Below are positions 61,471-64,000 of a stretch of DNA of 64,000 nt, piece after piece. Position numbers and translations under genes: made by a program. Below the pieces are notes generated by a model. That model did not search any database and was not told the DNA's origin. It was given only the letters and a program-made list of their open reading frames with translations. Position 1 is the first letter of the stretch; the number at the start of each line of letters is the position of its first letter. Origin of the DNA: Prorocentrum cordatum (Eukaryota > Sar > Dinophyceae > Prorocentrales > Prorocentraceae); assembly GCA_963575745.1 (NCBI GenBank), contig CAUYUJ010017648.1:62001-126000 (forward strand), read 5' to 3'.

Positions 61471-64000
61471 TGAGATCCCCCCTGCTTTAGTCCAGAATGA
61501 GCGCAAACGAATGTAGATGGCGGCGCTCAAATCCAGTTTCTCAAGTGCCCCGTTGAGGCACGGGGGAAGGAGGCCAGAGAACTTTACCCCCCAATACTTG
61601 AGAGGAGGAGGAGGAGCCCGAGGGCGCGGATCGCACGTAGGCTTGCGCCCCCAGGGAGGATCAGGAAGATTCGCCTGGCGGAGCGTGCGAGGCCGCTCCG
61701 AGCACTCCTGCCACGTGCGTCGCACTATCCACGGTTGGGGCCAACAGGGGGCCCCGCCGAGTTCAGCCCGCAGAGCGAGAGTCACGCCCCCCCCCCCCCC
61801 CAGGGAAAAGCATCTCGGAGGTATTTCGGCGCCCCTCGCGAGGGCAGGCGGCCTCGGCATCCCGCCGGCGGCCTCTGGGGGCCAGTGGGCCACGAAGTGC
61901 AGAACGCGTCAGCCTAATCGAAGCGTTCCTGCACCGTCTGAGGGGTCAGCCGGTGGCCCCCGGGAGTCCGCGCGGCCCGGAATAGTCGTTGCCAATTGTT
62001 CCCCCCTGCTCCCTTTTGCCCGCCGACAGCCCGCCGTTGCGGGCATTTGGCTCAGGACAGTTGTCGGCGCTCGCCCTGCACGTCGTAGCTGGTAAAAATG
62101 GCGCCGCGCGCCCGCCGCCTTGTCGCCCGCCAGCGCCATGGGAGATTTCACTTGGAATGTCCATGTTGATGGGGCCCCCTGAGCTAGGGGAGAAGGACGA
62201 CGTCGCATATTATGCATCGGGATATTTGACCAGCGGACCAGAAAACAGTTAGCTGGAGAAAACGCAGGCGACATCCACTGCGTTGACCCAAGTGGCAGCT
62301 ACCACCGCACTTGTGATAAGATGAGCAAGCAGCTGGCACTGGCGGCGGGATACCACATGAGACTCGGAGCGACCTCGCGGAGTCAGCGCCCCGGCACGCG
62401 TCGCGTTATCTCTCCCCCCGAAGAAAGCGCACGATTCAGAAAACGATTCACGTGGTAATCTTCGGGAGATTTTGACCAGGTGCCTCGGGCCCCGATTGAT
62501 TCCCGATTCGCGCCGCTGGCGCCGAGAATTTGTCGGACTGAGGTGCATCCGCGCCAAGAACAGCGCTTCGACGCTGCGGCGTCGCCGTGTAGCGCCGAAC
62601 GGGGGGCTTCAGGGGCGCGCGCTGCGGCGCATGGGGCAGACATTCCATCGGGCGATCAGGCTGTCTGGGGTTAACAGGGCTGGCCCGTTTGCCACGGAAG
62701 GGAATCAAGACTGCGCGGGGGAATGGCATCTCGAGGTGTCACTGTTATCGATGAGCGCGATCACCCGTCCGTCTCGGTGCAAGATGCAGACGTGGAGGCG
62801 GGCTCGCCTGCATTGGGTGCCGCTGCGCCCATCTATCTGCAAGCGCTGACCGCGCTCCGTCGAGAGCGGCATATTCCATTGGAACAGGGAGGAGTCACCA
62901 GGGTGATACCATTGATGCCCCAGAGACTTGTTGCCCCAGAGACTGTGCTCACAGACCTCAGTCCGGATGTCGGTCAGGCCTACGTTATTGACGCCAAGAT
63001 GCATGTAAAGTCAATCTAGAACGAGTTCTCATTCTGCACGGTGAACCGAAGAAGAATATTGCCGCGAGGAGATCGTCCGGCGCCGTCGAAATCACCCGTG
63101 GTCGGTGGCAGCCCACCAGTAGACATCGGCATCCGTCAGGGAAGGTTTGCTGGGCTAGAAGACGAGAGAGAGCCTGCTATGGCAACGCCAAGGACACCCG
63201 TGAGGGGGGGGTGGGGACCCGTCGAAGATTTCGCTGTCGGTTTCGGCTAAAGGGCTTTTTTTTTTCACGCGGCCAAGGAGTGACCAGCGCACAATGAACC
63301 CAATGAGATCCAGCCCGAGTGCCTCGAACTGATCTGGCGTCTCGAGTGTCGGCGCGATTTCTGTGAAGAACGAGTGCTGGCGGCCACCTTCGGCGCGGGG
63401 GCGCGGCCGCGCACCGATGCCCGTGCCAGTCAGGGAGCTTCGCTCGGCCTGGATGCTGGGCGTGATCCAGTACTTGCATGGAGTGCAGTGGGAACTTCCC
63501 CCACGGTGAACGCAGTGCACCAGCTAGCCGCAATTGCATCGCATTCGATACGCAGAGCGGCAGGCTGCCCAGCAGAGAGGCTCCACAAGCACATTCTCGC
63601 GTTTGCAAGTGGATTACGAGCCCCACGTGCTGCTTCCAGAGATAACTCGGTCTCAGGCAGCGACGAGGGCTGGCGCCGCGGTTGCCAGTCGTCCTTTGCG
63701 CGGATAAAAAAAAGATGTGCGACAGCGTGGTCCCCAGCATGCTCCTCTATTCCTCGGATTCTCCATGGTTGCCAATAGCGGATCGCGCTCGTCTGGGCGC
63801 CATCCGCTGCGAGAGTGTGAGGCGTATCCCAGACATCCCATCGGCAGGCATTTCCAGGGCGAGCAACGCGAGCGCGCTGCAGAATGCCGCGGCGAAACCG
63901 CCGTCGCACATGCTTCTTTCTAGTCAACATACAGTACAATCAAATGGCCACGCGTGGCGCGAGCTCGATTGTAAAGCATTTACTTTGACGAAAGCGGGAT
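61471..64000. other. No gene identified
   Basis: Mixed sequence with poly-C (about 61787-61802) and several 60-190-codon frames on both strands. Only the doubtful frame at 62723-63019 is listed separately. Confidence 0.45.
62723..63019 (+). CDS. Doubtful short open frame
   Basis: 98 codons from ATG with balanced composition (HPSVSVQDADVEAGSPALG near the start; ends AYVIDAKMHVKSI). No family is recognised and no splice context supports it. It might be an exon or remnant. Confidence 0.2.
   Translation: MASRGVTVIDERDHPSVSVQDADVEAGSPALGAAAPIYLQALTALRRERHIPLEQGGVTRVIPLMPQRLVAPETVLTDLSPDVGQAYVIDAKMHVKSI

Overview
The window reads as nuclear DNA of a core dinoflagellate. The evidence is: (1) a perfect 22-nt dinoflagellate spliced-leader (DinoSL) sequence at 43157-43178 and a one-mismatch copy at 20929-20950, both at the 5' ends of retroposed sequences; (2) a split gene whose introns start with GA, GC or GT and whose exons all begin with G after AG; (3) very low coding density, high GC and dense simple and foldback repeats. 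No prokaryotic operons, tRNA, rRNA or CRISPR arrays were seen. The species cannot be fixed from the sequence; a Prorocentrum-like genome is only a guess.

The host gene is a glutamate synthase (GOGAT) on the + strand. Six short exons (2136-2214, 9411-9455, 15854-15944, 28116-28195, 31516-31585, 42614-42666) join in frame into about 139 residues of the N-terminal glutamine-amidotransferase domain. They lie in family order and carry the motifs [24 protein letters not shown] and LDRNGLRP. Introns of about 3.3 to 12.2 kb separate them. The gene enters from upstream of the window and should continue downstream; I found no exon before 2136 or after 42666. About 1% of the 40.5 kb span is coding.

Almost everything else through 42.7 kb lies inside those introns, and the rest probably lies in the next intron or beyond it. 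Intron 1 holds foldback elements and repeats. Intron 2 holds nested foldback elements and a 1.8-kb composite satellite. Intron 3 holds minisatellites, an SL-tagged retrogene remnant (20929-21517), an unidentified ORF (22928-23932) and a 377-bp tandem repeat. Intron 5 holds a second composite satellite inserted in a foldback element, and a decayed Ty3/gypsy-like pol on the - strand (about 36.4-38.7 kb).

From 43157 to about 50303 lies an apparently intact LINE-type retrotransposon on the + strand. It begins with the perfect DinoSL and has a zinc-finger ORF1 (43314-44564) overlapping an ORF2 (44362-50244) with endonuclease, reverse transcriptase and RNase H domains. A 12-bp direct repeat, TCCTCGACCTTT, flanks it. 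A second, older LINE family lies on the - strand from about 61.47 down to 55.07 kb, broken by many frameshifts. The last 2.5 kb has no gene I can identify.

At least six dispersed short families with terminal inverted repeats occur in two to six copies each. One copy (9902-10100) has a 5-bp target duplication, and its unoccupied site is present in a related repeat 1.6 kb away.
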